A DNA stretch of 64,000 bases, taken from Shouchella miscanthi (GTDB taxonomy: Bacteria; Bacillota; Bacilli; Bacillales; Bacillaceae_D). Below are positions 17,800-26,034 of this stretch, in pieces. Position 1 is the first letter of the stretch. Each line of letters starts with the position of its first letter. The DNA lies in NCBI RefSeq assembly GCF_007725405.1, contig NZ_CP042163.1:2418001-2482000 (forward strand), read 5' to 3'. A program made the translations under genes and the position numbers. The notes beneath the pieces are model-generated. The model had not been told where the DNA came from and searched no databases. It saw only the letters and a program-made list of their open reading frames with translations.

Positions 17800-18464
17800 G
17801 GGCTCGTCGCTTCTTCTACTTGGCTGATTCCATCCCGTATTGTTACGATAAATGCTTTATCTCCTGATTCCGTTAAATGATGATTGTGCGTAATCATCAG
17901 TATCTGTCGATCAAACATTGTCGCAAGAGATTTTAAGAACTCATATAAATAATGCGTATACTCTCCTGATACATGTTTTCCCGGTTCATCTAAGAGCAAT
18001 GGACCTGATTGCCTCGGTTGAGTCGTTTCCATTAATGCGACACGTAGTGCAAGAGTAACAATGTCTACGACCCCACCGCCTCTAGCATCCTGCGGCTTCG
18101 TTTTTATTTTCATACCATCGTAGTTAGAAACAACAAACATTTCTGCTACCGCTCTGTTACCATGTTCTTCAAGTTCAATTTCAAAAGCGATCATTGGCCC
18201 AAATACATATTGCAGTGCGTTCGTTACTAATGTTTCCATTTGCTGCTTCGCTTGCTTTCGTGCATACTCTGCCGATTGCTGTAACAGCACTCTCGCTTTT
18301 TCATAGGTGTCAAGGGTTTCTTCATATTCCTTTAAAGCCACTGTTGCTTGTTGAATTTTCTCATTAATAACGTTTCGCTTCTCATCTAAGCGCGTCCACT
18401 GATCGTTCTTCTCTCTTAAAGCACGCTCAAGGGCAACAATTGATTCTTGATTTTGATTAGTCAC
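17796..18464 (-). CDS. C-terminal half of a split Rad50/SbcC-like ATPase
   Basis: A 222-residue protein with a coiled-coil arm (about residues 8-80) followed by the C-lobe of an SMC/Rad50 ATPase. An RGGGVVDI signature (128-135) stands where LSGG is usual. Walker B is LLLDEP (156-161), the D-loop region is KHVS (163-166) and the H-loop is ITHN (His193). No Walker A is present; that lies in the 477-residue protein two genes upstream. The two presumably dimerise into one ATPase head. The GTG start overlaps the preceding frame by 8 bases. The signature resembles phage SbcC-like proteins from memory. No terminator is seen; the rny promoter overlaps its end. Confidence 0.85.
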   Translation of the reverse strand: MTNQNQESIVALERALREKNDQWTRLDEKRNVINEKIQQATVALKEYEETLDTYEKARVLLQQSAEYARKQAKQQMETLVTNALQYVFGPMIAFEIELEEHGNRAVAEMFVVSNYDGMKIKTKPQDARGGGVVDIVTLALRVALMETTQPRQSGPLLLDEPGKHVSGEYTHYLYEFLKSLATMFDRQILMITHNHHLTESGDKAFIVTIRDGISQVEEATSP

Positions 18465-18708
18465 GAGCGATCAATTCTTTCGGGATAAGTGACCATGCCC
18501 GTTCCATTGATTGCTCAATCTCTGCCTCTAACTTTACAATCTCTTCGTCTAAGTCTTCTGGCTGAACACCTAACTCTTCTAGTTCTTCAAGCAAGCGCTT
18601 CTTTTGATTCTCTAATTCTTCTAATTTTGCTTCTGCTCGATAACGCAGATCTTTTGCTTTATCAATGGCTTGCTTCATTTTATCTAAATCTTGCTCAACT
18701 TGTTTCAT
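18457..18708 (-). CDS. Small coiled-coil protein of the split Rad50-like operon
   Basis: An 83-residue, highly charged helical protein. Residues about 1-65 are heptad-like (LDKMKQAIDKA, KLEELENQKKRLLEELEEL) and predict one coiled coil, followed by LIPKELIARD. It has no known catalytic motif. Its ATG overlaps the stop of the N-terminal ATPase gene (ATGA), with AAGGAGGAG just upstream. Its end overlaps the next frame by 8 bases. By position it could be part of the returning arm of the Rad50-like coil or an adaptor. I do not recognise the family. Confidence 0.75.
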   Translation of the reverse strand: MKQVEQDLDKMKQAIDKAKDLRYRAEAKLEELENQKKRLLEELEELGVQPEDLDEEIVKLEAEIEQSMERAWSLIPKELIARD

Positions 18709-20138
18709 TTTGACTCCTCCTTCTGCTTTATTGGTTGTCCACATGTTGGACAAAGATTTAACGCGCTTAATGCCTCCGTATAACGTGCAACTTGTTCTTG
18801 TTCTTGTTGTTTGGAATGCGCTACAAACGCAGCCCCTTCTTCTAAACGCTTCTTTAAAAGCGTAATCTTTTCTTGGTAACGTGAAAGCACTTGCGTGCGT
18901 TCAAATGTTTGCGAAACACTTTCCGCTAGCGGATACGCTTGTAACACCGTATGTGCAAGCTGCTTTCGCTTTAATAACTCATTCTCTTCGTCAGTCGTTT
19001 TTTGCAGCCATTCTAAACGTTCTCGTAACTGTTGGGTCTTCATTACTTTCTTGCGTAAATCCGTTACGTGTTCCTCATTAAACGATTGTAAAAAGTGTGT
19101 TCGCTCTAAGTGGGCTTTCAATGCCGCTATATTCTCTGTCACGTTTTCCTTATTCTTCTTAAGCCGCTGTAAATGGAGCGTCTGGGTCACCTTATTTGCT
19201 AATGCTTTCGCCAGCTGGTCAACCTCGTCAATCGACTCCGTTTTCGTAAGCCATGTCTGACAGGTTGAAAGGTCCTTTGAAATACGTTGCCACTCACTTT
19301 GGACAGAAGAAAGCTGATAGCGCTTTGCTGTTAATTGCTGTAATTTTAAAAATAGCAACTCCCATGTATTTAGATCTTTTACCTTAGAAATGGTTTGATC
19401 CAGTTGACTTTTTTGACCATTCAATTGCTTAAACTGTTCACTTAAACGTTTTAGTACTTGAACCTTTTGTGCATGTTCCTTTACTCGTTCAAGTAAACGA
19501 AAACCTTCGTCTAATTGCTGCTTTGCTTGATCAAGAGGCTTGAATGGTTCCAGTTCTTTCGCTGCTGCTTCTAATTCTTGTTCTTTCCACTTCACCCTTT
19601 GTGTTAGCTGTGAAACGTCTTTTGATGTATCACGAATTGCCATATCTAAATAATGAGCTCCACTCATTCTACCAATGGTTTTCGCTCGTATTGAACCGGT
19701 TTGTTCCAGTAAAAACGGTCCTTCTAATTGTTGAGCAATTTGCAGCTGCCACTCATGATCGGCATCAATTCGAAACGGTCGCATTTGATGAGCGTTTAAG
19801 ACTTCCTCTGGTACCGACGAACCGAAACCTTCCAATACGAGATCATCTTGACCCTTTTTTTTAATGATATAGCGGTTCTTCGATGACGTCCGTTCACGCA
19901 CAAGTGTATGACCGTTTTCAAATTCAATTGTCACCCGTACAAAGTCCGCCCCGACTTTTAAAAAATCTGTCCCTCGTGGTTGATTAAAAAGTGCCCAGCG
20001 AACCCCTCTTAACACCGCTGTTTTACCACTATCTGATTGTCCGACAACAACGTTTAAACCTTTGGATAAAGAAACCATTGTATCTAAATGAGATTGAAAA
20101 TTCTCAAGCCGGACGGAAACCATTTTACTCAGTTTCAT
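18705..20138 (-). CDS. N-terminal half of a split Rad50/SbcC-like ATPase with zinc hook
   Basis: A 477-residue AAA_23-type protein. The N-lobe has VSVRLENFQSHLDT, then Walker A GQSDSGKT (33-40) and RGVRWALFNQPRG. A long coiled coil covers roughly residues 170-450. It ends in CPTCGQP (Cys463, Cys466), the zinc-hook motif that sits at the tip of Rad50/SbcC coils. The protein stops 11 residues later, so the second arm and Walker B must come from the downstream genes. Start ATG is preceded by GGGAG; a GTG one codon earlier is possible. The nuclease gene upstream overlaps it by 14 bases. This arrangement points to a Mre11-Rad50 type complex handling DNA ends. Confidence 0.88.
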   Translation of the reverse strand: MKLSKMVSVRLENFQSHLDTMVSLSKGLNVVVGQSDSGKTAVLRGVRWALFNQPRGTDFLKVGADFVRVTIEFENGHTLVRERTSSKNRYIIKKKGQDDLVLEGFGSSVPEEVLNAHQMRPFRIDADHEWQLQIAQQLEGPFLLEQTGSIRAKTIGRMSGAHYLDMAIRDTSKDVSQLTQRVKWKEQELEAAAKELEPFKPLDQAKQQLDEGFRLLERVKEHAQKVQVLKRLSEQFKQLNGQKSQLDQTISKVKDLNTWELLFLKLQQLTAKRYQLSSVQSEWQRISKDLSTCQTWLTKTESIDEVDQLAKALANKVTQTLHLQRLKKNKENVTENIAALKAHLERTHFLQSFNEEHVTDLRKKVMKTQQLRERLEWLQKTTDEENELLKRKQLAHTVLQAYPLAESVSQTFERTQVLSRYQEKITLLKKRLEEGAAFVAHSKQQEQEQVARYTEALSALNLCPTCGQPIKQKEESK

Positions 20139-21114
20139 CACGCTCCCATCGCTCTTCTATAAGCGTCATTCGCCTCAACGCCTCTTCTCTTACTTTTTCT
20201 TCCACATTGGACATGGCTGCGATTTCACGAATGATTTCACCCATTTGTAGCGTTTCAAAATTCGCTTTTTCTTTCACTTGCTGTACGAAGGCATGGAGCT
20301 TTTCCTCTTGATGGCTCGCTTTTTCTACGTAAGATCGATCTAAAACAGCTTCACCTTTTTGTGCTTTCAACTGTATCTCTTTCAACCTAATTCCAGATTC
20401 GTCTACTTCACCAAGGATGACAGTCGGCATCCGCTCTATTTCTGTCCAATGGTTGTTTATTCGTGCTAGTGCACCTGGGTTGCAAATTAATGTACCGTCT
20501 TTTTCCTTAATGCCAAAACCACTATGAAAATGACCAGTGAAAATGACGTCTGCGGTTGTTCCCCAAATATGGTCAATTAATGTGTGGGGCACCCCTTCTG
20601 GTAGCGCTCTTTCAACGAGCATACTATGAACAAGGTGAATCATGTATGTAGCATCAGTTTCATTAACAGGGTAATAATCAAGCTTTGGGTCCCGTTGATC
20701 AAGGTCATAGTGGTAAGGTTGCCCAGATAGCTGAACCCGAACACCCTCTTTTTCTACTAAAACTGGTTGATCTGGGTGAATAAGAGTCATAATGCCAAAA
20801 GCATCAAGAAGCCCTAGCATCGTCCGTGTTACAGTTAAAGGATTATGCCCAAATGTGTCGTGATTGCCAGCTATCGCATAAATAGGTGCTTTCGCCTTTC
20901 TAAATAACTGCGCAAACTGCCCAACTGTGCTCGGCGACAAATCAGGTCGGTCGAACACATCTCCACCATGGAGTAAAAAATCCACCTGATGCTCGTTAGC
21001 CAAAGCCATTACTTGATCAATTTTATCTTTAATAGTATCAGGAAACGAGTCTAAACGATTTTTCGGGGTCGTACCACGTATATGCGTATCAGTAAAGTAA
21101 AGGAATGATATCAT
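20125..21114 (-). CDS. Mre11/SbcD-like nuclease (metallophosphoesterase)
   Basis: A 329-residue calcineurin-like phosphoesterase with all Mre11 nuclease motifs: DTH (residues 9-11), GGDVFDR (50-56), AGNHD (82-86), a His at 163 and TGHFHSG (193-199). The C-terminal part (about 235-329) is charged and helical, suited to docking on the ATPase coil. It is shorter than chromosomal SbcD (about 390). GAAGGA 6 bases upstream supports the ATG. It heads an operon with the two ATPase halves and the small coil, directly downstream of recA, which suggests double-strand-break or palindrome processing. Confidence 0.88.
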   Translation of the reverse strand: MISFLYFTDTHIRGTTPKNRLDSFPDTIKDKIDQVMALANEHQVDFLLHGGDVFDRPDLSPSTVGQFAQLFRKAKAPIYAIAGNHDTFGHNPLTVTRTMLGLLDAFGIMTLIHPDQPVLVEKEGVRVQLSGQPYHYDLDQRDPKLDYYPVNETDATYMIHLVHSMLVERALPEGVPHTLIDHIWGTTADVIFTGHFHSGFGIKEKDGTLICNPGALARINNHWTEIERMPTVILGEVDESGIRLKEIQLKAQKGEAVLDRSYVEKASHQEEKLHAFVQQVKEKANFETLQMGEIIREIAAMSNVEEKVREEALRRMTLIEERWERDETE

Positions 21115-21176
21115 ACTATATCCTTCGTTCCTTTCGTTGTTAAACTATTTCTTTCTTTAAAGGGTACCATTATGAT

Positions 21177-21212
21177 AAAAGACTTTCCTTTTAAAAAACA
21201 GGAAAGTCTTTT
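21177..21212 (-). terminator. Terminator of recA
   Basis: AAAGACTTTCCT pairs with AGGAAAGTCTTT across a 10-base loop, with A/T flanks on both sides. It lies 8 bases after the recA stop. Confidence 0.88.
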
Positions 21213-21220
21213 GGCTATTA

Positions 21221-22270
21221 CTATTTTAAATCTAGAGGAACATCTTCAAAAGATTCTTTATCAGCTTCTTCTACTTTTACTTCTCCATCAAGATTGTGCT
21301 CATCACGAATTTTCCGTTCGATTTCAGCTGTAATCTCCACGTTTTCTTTTAGGAATTGTTTCGAGTTCTCACGACCTTGACCTAAGCGATCACCGTTGTA
21401 AGAATACCACGCACCACTCTTATCCACAATCTCTAAATCCGTAGCAATATCAAGAATGGATCCTTCTCTTGAAATTCCTTCGCCATACATAATATCCACT
21501 TCAGCAAGGCGGAATGGAGGCGCTACTTTGTTTTTCACTACTTTAATTTTGGTACGGTTTCCGACAATATCGTTTCCTTGTTTCAGTGCCTCAGCCCGTC
21601 GCACTTCTAAACGAACAGAAGAATAGAACTTAAGCGCACGTCCACCTGGAGTTGTTTCGGGGTTTCCGAACATCACGCCGACTTTTTCACGAATTTGATT
21701 GATAAAGACCGCTACGGTTTTCGATTTGTTAATTGCGCCAGATAGTTTTCTTAACGCTTGCGACATCAAACGAGCCTGCAAGCCGACGTGAGAATCTCCC
21801 ATTTCGCCTTCAATCTCTGCTTTCGGAACAAGAGCAGCGACACTATCAATAACAATCATATCCAGAGCGCCACTTCGTACAAGCGCCTCAGCGATTTCTA
21901 ATGCTTGTTCGCCTGTGTCAGGTTGAGACAGAAGCAATTCGTCTACATTTACACCAAGTTTACCAGCATAAACAGGGTCTAAAGCGTGCTCTGCATCAAT
22001 AAATGCAGCTTGACCACCTTGACGTTGTACTTCAGCAATAGCGTGAAGAGCAACTGTCGTTTTACCAGAAGACTCTGGTCCGTAAACTTCAATAACTCTA
22101 CCTTTTGGATAGCCACCAACACCTAAAGCAATATCTAAAGCTAGTGCACCACTTGAAACGGTTGAGATTCGTTGCTCCGCTCTCTCTCCTAATTTCATGA
22201 CAGAACCTTTACCAAACTGCTTTTCGATCTGGCGTAAGGCCATATCTAACGCTTGTTTCCGATCACTCAT
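21221..22270 (-). CDS. recA: RecA recombinase
   Basis: Forms ATP-dependent filaments on single-stranded DNA, promotes strand exchange and triggers LexA self-cleavage. Walker A is GPESSGKTT and Walker B is [10 protein letters not shown]. Loops L1 ([18 protein letters not shown]) and L2 ([20 protein letters not shown]) are intact. 349 residues with an acidic tail. GGAGATG precedes the ATG. A LexA box and a sigma-A promoter are present. The B. subtilis neighbour pbpX is absent; the split Mre11-Rad50 operon follows instead. Confidence 0.99.
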   Translation of the reverse strand: MSDRKQALDMALRQIEKQFGKGSVMKLGERAEQRISTVSSGALALDIALGVGGYPKGRVIEVYGPESSGKTTVALHAIAEVQRQGGQAAFIDAEHALDPVYAGKLGVNVDELLLSQPDTGEQALEIAEALVRSGALDMIVIDSVAALVPKAEIEGEMGDSHVGLQARLMSQALRKLSGAINKSKTVAVFINQIREKVGVMFGNPETTPGGRALKFYSSVRLEVRRAEALKQGNDIVGNRTKIKVVKNKVAPPFRLAEVDIMYGEGISREGSILDIATDLEIVDKSGAWYSYNGDRLGQGRENSKQFLKENVEITAEIERKIRDEHNLDGEVKVEEADKESFEDVPLDLK

Positions 22271-22359
22271 TCTTCCATCTCCTTTAAATCATCTTCATGT
22301 ATTGTTGAGACATATAACGTTATCTGTCTTGTTTCATCGTTAGCTATTGTTCTTGTTCT

Positions 22360-22388
22360 ATCATACCTCTTTTTTCATCGTTTGCCAA
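22360..22388 (-). promoter_or_regulatory. Predicted sigma-A promoter of recA
   Basis: TTGGCA (22383-22388) and TATGAT (22360-22365), 17 bases apart. The leader to the ATG is about 85 bases. Confidence 0.7.
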
Positions 22389-22397
22389 TAGGTTTTA

Positions 22398-22411
22398 CGA
22401 ACATTTATTCG
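22398..22411 (-). promoter_or_regulatory. LexA (DinR) operator of recA
   Basis: CGAACATTTATTCG on the plus strand matches the Bacillus SOS box CGAACRNRYGTTYG at 12 of 14 positions. It lies 9 bases upstream of the -35. Confidence 0.75.
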
Positions 22412-22425
22412 GTTTTTTTCAATAG

Positions 22426-22457
22426 AAAAAGATCGGGGGCACAACCCGATCTTTCTT
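22426..22457 (-). terminator. Terminator of the DEAD-box helicase gene
   Basis: AAAGATCGGG pairs with CCCGATCTTT around a 7-base loop, with A/T flanks. It separates the helicase from the recA promoter region. Confidence 0.8.
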
Positions 22458-22458
22458 C

Positions 22459-24075
22459 TTATGAACGGCGACCTGCAGCATGAGGACGACGCTCACGCTT
22501 AGGACGAGGCTTCGCCGGCTCTAAATTGACTCTAGCACCGTTGATTCTCGAATAGCGCAGACCTTCATATGCAAATGGTGCGCTCTCTTCAGGTACATCG
22601 ACGAACGAGAAGTTATCAAAGATATCAATACGTCCAATCGTTTTCACTGGAATACCAATTAAGCGACTAATTTCCTCACCAAGAATTTTCGGTGTTAAAT
22701 TGACGTTACGGCCGACGTTAATAAAGAAACGAACCATTCCTTTTGCTCCACCTGTTTCACCAAAGCTATAGCCCGCATCCTCACTTGCTGTTTCGGTCGA
22801 GAATTTCAGTTTTAGTAATGCAGAAATGATTTCTTTTGCGTCGACTTCTTCTTCTAACATTTGATCAGCGAGCGGACGGAATAATTCCATCTCTTTCCCA
22901 CCTGATTCGATTGTTTCTTTAATCAAATTTTTCCATGATGTTTGTTGTTTTTCAACCACATCTTCAATGGTTGGTACTTCTTGAGACGGGATGTACATTT
23001 TTATTTCTTTTTCAATTGAACGTAAGTGCTTCATTTCCCTTGGCGTCACAAGCGTAATTGCTGCACCCGTCCGGCCTGCACGACCTGTACGACCAATGCG
23101 GTGAACATAACTCTCTGGATCTTGTGGAATATCGAAGTTAATAACGTGACTCACATTTTCTACATCAATTCCGCGAGCTGCTACATCTGTTGCGATTAAA
23201 AATTCAATGGAAGAATCGCGGAATTTTTTCATCACAACATCACGCTGAGACTGTGTAAGATCTCCATGTAAACCGTCTGCTAAATAACCTCTTGCCTGAA
23301 GTGCTTCTGTTAATTCGGCGACCCCTTTTTTTGTACGGCAGAATAAAATACCAAGATCAACATCATCGCTGTCAATGATTCGACAAAGGGAATCGATTTT
23401 ATTACGCTCCAGCACTTTATAATACACTTGATTGATAGAAGGGGCGGTTACTTCTCCTTTATTAATCGTTACAGTAGCAGGATTGTTCATATAATTTCGT
23501 GATAGCTTACGAATTGCTGGTGGCATTGTTGCTGAGAAAAGAAGCGTTTGCCTTACATCATTCACTTCTTTTAAAATCGCTTCAATGTCTTCAACAAACC
23601 CCATGTCAAGCATTTCATCCGCTTCATCAAGCACGACTGTATGAACCGATTGAAGCTTTAATGTGCCACGACGCAAGTGATCAAGCATTCGACCTGGTGT
23701 ACCGATCACAATTTGTACACCTTGTTTTAACGCTTTAATTTGATGACCTATTGACTGCCCACCATAAATCGGTAGCGTGCGAATTGCTTTGTGCATAGAC
23801 AATTTTTGTAGTTCACCAGCTACTTGAATAGCAAGCTCACGTGTCGGTGTTAAAATAAGTGCTTGAATCGCTCGATCACTTGTCACTTTGTCCACAACAG
23901 GAATACCAAAAGCCGCTGTTTTACCAGTTCCTGTTTGAGCCTGGCCAATGACGTCGCCTCCGGTAAGAATAGCCGGGATGGCTTTTTCTTGGATAGGAGA
24001 TGGCTCTTCAAACCCCATCTCCTTAATTGCTTGTTTTACTTGGTCTGAAATCTCGAAGTCTGAAAAAAATGTCAT
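22459..24075 (-). CDS. DEAD-box RNA helicase with C-terminal DbpA RNA-binding domain
   Basis: A 538-residue ATP-dependent RNA helicase. The core has the Q motif (PSPIQEKAIP), AQTGTGKT, PTRELA, TPGR, DEAD, SAT and HRIGRTGRAG. After a helical linker, residues about 440-515 form a DbpA-type RRM-like domain (MVRFFINVGRNVNL, GRIDIFDNFSFVDVP), as in CsdA/DeaD and YxiN. The tail is Arg-rich (PKPRPKRERR). This suggests ribosome assembly or cold-shock RNA remodelling. The ATG overlaps the cinA stop (ATGA). In B. subtilis no helicase lies between cinA and recA. Confidence 0.94.
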   Translation of the reverse strand: MTFFSDFEISDQVKQAIKEMGFEEPSPIQEKAIPAILTGGDVIGQAQTGTGKTAAFGIPVVDKVTSDRAIQALILTPTRELAIQVAGELQKLSMHKAIRTLPIYGGQSIGHQIKALKQGVQIVIGTPGRMLDHLRRGTLKLQSVHTVVLDEADEMLDMGFVEDIEAILKEVNDVRQTLLFSATMPPAIRKLSRNYMNNPATVTINKGEVTAPSINQVYYKVLERNKIDSLCRIIDSDDVDLGILFCRTKKGVAELTEALQARGYLADGLHGDLTQSQRDVVMKKFRDSSIEFLIATDVAARGIDVENVSHVINFDIPQDPESYVHRIGRTGRAGRTGAAITLVTPREMKHLRSIEKEIKMYIPSQEVPTIEDVVEKQQTSWKNLIKETIESGGKEMELFRPLADQMLEEEVDAKEIISALLKLKFSTETASEDAGYSFGETGGAKGMVRFFINVGRNVNLTPKILGEEISRLIGIPVKTIGRIDIFDNFSFVDVPEESAPFAYEGLRYSRINGARVNLEPAKPRPKRERRPHAAGRRS

Positions 24076-25325
24076 TTACTACCATTTCTCCTTTTTAATT
24101 CGTCCAACAAATAGAAAAATCCATACTTAACCGCACGCATTCGTACGGCGTTTCTCCCACCAGATAACGAAAGTGGAATGGTTCGTACAGGTTGTTGTGG
24201 GAAGGCAATGCCAATTACAACCGTTCCTGGCTCTAGGTTCCCTTGTTTTTCTGGTCCTGCTACTCCGGTAAAAGAGATGGCTACATCGGTTCGTAGTTTT
24301 TTTTGAATTCCTTGAGCCATTTCTGCTGCACATGCTTCACTCACTGCCCCGTAATCTTGGAGGGTTTGTGGAGATACACCGAGTAACGCGATTTTAGCTT
24401 CTTCTGTATAAGCCGTAATACTTCCTGTTAAGATCGATGATGCGCCTGGTAAGGCAACGAGTTCACTGGCAAATAATCCGCCTGTAAGGCTTTCCGCACT
24501 GGCAACAGTAAGACCTTGTTCATGTAAGTAACGAGAAACTTCTTTAACGAGCGTTGTCTCATCGTAGCCGTACAGATAATCTCCTACTCGATCTGTAATC
24601 AAAGACTCTGTTTCATCAAGTAATCGCTTAATTTCATTTTTGTCGGTATGCTTCACCGTCAACCTTAACTTCACTTCACCGTCACTTGCAAGTGGTGCAA
24701 TTGTAGGGTTTTGCTGATTCTCAATAAGATCTTCTAGATCCGTTTCAAGTTGGGATTCACCGATACCAAAAAAATGAAGCACGCGCGACGTAATAGACGC
24801 TTGATCGTTTGTTCCTAATAAGACAGGTAAAAACTCTTTTTCAAACATAGGTTTCATTTCACTTGGCGGTCCTGGTAATAAAACGATTCTTTTTTCATCA
24901 GCTAGTTGAACAACCATTCCTGGTGCCATACCATGACGATTAGCAAGAACATGAGCACCTTCTATAACGTATGCTTGCTTTTTATTATTTGGTGTCATCG
25001 TCCGATTGTGTCGCTTAAAATATGCTTCAATATGATCAAGAGCATTTTGGTCATACACAAGCTCGCGTTCACAAAACTTTGCAACCGTATCTTTTGTTAA
25101 ATCATCTTTAGTCGGGCCTAACCCACCCGTTAAAATAAGCAAATCCGCACGAGCAAACCCTTCACTGATCGTCTTATACAGTCGATCCGCATTATCACCA
25201 ACCACTGTATGTGAATAAACGTCAACACCAACACTTGCAAGTTGTTTCGAAATGTATTGCCCATTTGTGTTGGCAATTTGGCCAAGCAACAACTCTGAAC
25301 CAACAGCAATGATTTCCGCGTTCAT
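24072..25325 (-). CDS. cinA: CinA family nicotinamide mononucleotide deamidase-related protein
   Basis: A competence/damage-inducible protein with an N-terminal MoCF_biosynth-like domain (residues about 1-170, GSELLLGQIANTNG and LTGGLGPTKDD) and a C-terminal CinA amidohydrolase domain (about 250-410, SAESLTGGLFASELV and FTGVAGP). Family members degrade ADP-ribose or deamidate NMN. 417 residues, usual length. In many Gram-positives cinA is cotranscribed with recA; here the helicase and a terminator come between them. AGGGG precedes the ATG. Confidence 0.96.
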   Translation of the reverse strand: MNAEIIAVGSELLLGQIANTNGQYISKQLASVGVDVYSHTVVGDNADRLYKTISEGFARADLLILTGGLGPTKDDLTKDTVAKFCERELVYDQNALDHIEAYFKRHNRTMTPNNKKQAYVIEGAHVLANRHGMAPGMVVQLADEKRIVLLPGPPSEMKPMFEKEFLPVLLGTNDQASITSRVLHFFGIGESQLETDLEDLIENQQNPTIAPLASDGEVKLRLTVKHTDKNEIKRLLDETESLITDRVGDYLYGYDETTLVKEVSRYLHEQGLTVASAESLTGGLFASELVALPGASSILTGSITAYTEEAKIALLGVSPQTLQDYGAVSEACAAEMAQGIQKKLRTDVAISFTGVAGPEKQGNLEPGTVVIGIAFPQQPVRTIPLSLSGGRNAVRMRAVKYGFFYLLDELKRRNGSK

Positions 25326-25336
25326 AGGATCAACCC

Positions 25337-25915
25337 CTATACTGACTTTAGAATAATATGTTTGTTTTTAACAAAATAATCAACGCCAGACCAAATCGTC
25401 AATATGGCTGCAACATAGAGCATTAAATCAGCGAACGGAAACGAAATCGCTGAGAAAGGAATGTTATGTAAGAGTGTCGCGATAATAGCAACCATTTGCG
25501 TTAAAGTCTTCCATTTCCCTAGGTTACTTGCCGCGATGACATCACCCTCAGCCGCTGCCACCAACCGAATGCCAGTCACAATAAATTCTCTACTAATAAT
25601 AACAATCGCAATCCAAGCTGGAATAAGTTGAATCTCCACCAGCCCAATTAATGCAGCCGTTACGAGCAATTTATCTGCAAGTGGATCAATAAACTTACCA
25701 AAGCTTGTTATCAGATTTAATTTACGCGCGTAATAGCCGTCAAGCCAATCCGTTCCAGCAGCAATGACAAAAATAAGCGCTGCAATGAGTAGCGATACAG
25801 CAATCGTATCATTAAACATTTCTAGCTCACCAAATGGTAAATCAACAAGCAAGAACAGCATGAATAGCGGAATTAAGCAAATCCGTGCGATTGTTATTTT
25901 GTTAGGTAAATTCAA
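25337..25915 (-). CDS. pgsA: CDP-diacylglycerol-glycerol-3-phosphate 3-phosphatidyltransferase
   Basis: Makes phosphatidylglycerol phosphate, the first committed step to phosphatidylglycerol and cardiolipin. The CDP-alcohol phosphotransferase motif D-G-x2-A-R-x8-G-x3-D-x3-D is seen in DGYYARKLNLITSFGKFIDP and the following LADK. About five hydrophobic segments make it an integral membrane protein. 192 residues. The start is TTG with AAGGG upstream. Its substrate CDP-diacylglycerol comes from CdsA, encoded at the far right of the window. Confidence 0.97.
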   Translation of the reverse strand: MNLPNKITIARICLIPLFMLFLLVDLPFGELEMFNDTIAVSLLIAALIFVIAAGTDWLDGYYARKLNLITSFGKFIDPLADKLLVTAALIGLVEIQLIPAWIAIVIISREFIVTGIRLVAAAEGDVIAASNLGKWKTLTQMVAIIATLLHNIPFSAISFPFADLMLYVAAILTIWSGVDYFVKNKHIILKSV

Positions 25916-25957
25916 TTTCTTCCCTTCTTTCCAACTACGATAAGCGAATCCTTATTT

Positions 25958-25966
25958 ATTGTACCA
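25958..25966 (-). promoter_or_regulatory. Extended -10 promoter of pgsA
   Basis: TGGTACAAT on the minus strand, a TG-extended TACAAT, about 45 bases before the pgsA start and just after the rodZ terminator. No good -35. Confidence 0.45.
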
Positions 25967-26000
25967 CAGTCACGTCCGTACTGAAAAAAAACGAACTCAA

Positions 26001-26030
26001 AAAAATGATTTCCGCCTGTAGACGGAAATC
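26001..26030 (-). terminator. Terminator of rodZ
   Basis: GATTTCCG pairs with CGGAAATC and is followed by a seven-T run on the minus strand, directly after the rodZ stop. Confidence 0.88.
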
Positions 26031-26034
26031 ACGT

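Noticed and set aside
17796-20138. Split ATPase as a frameshifted single SbcC gene
   Set aside because: Three frames each have their own start, overlaps of 4 and 8 bases and ribosome sites, and the zinc hook lies at a chain end; one or two sequencing errors would not explain this layout.
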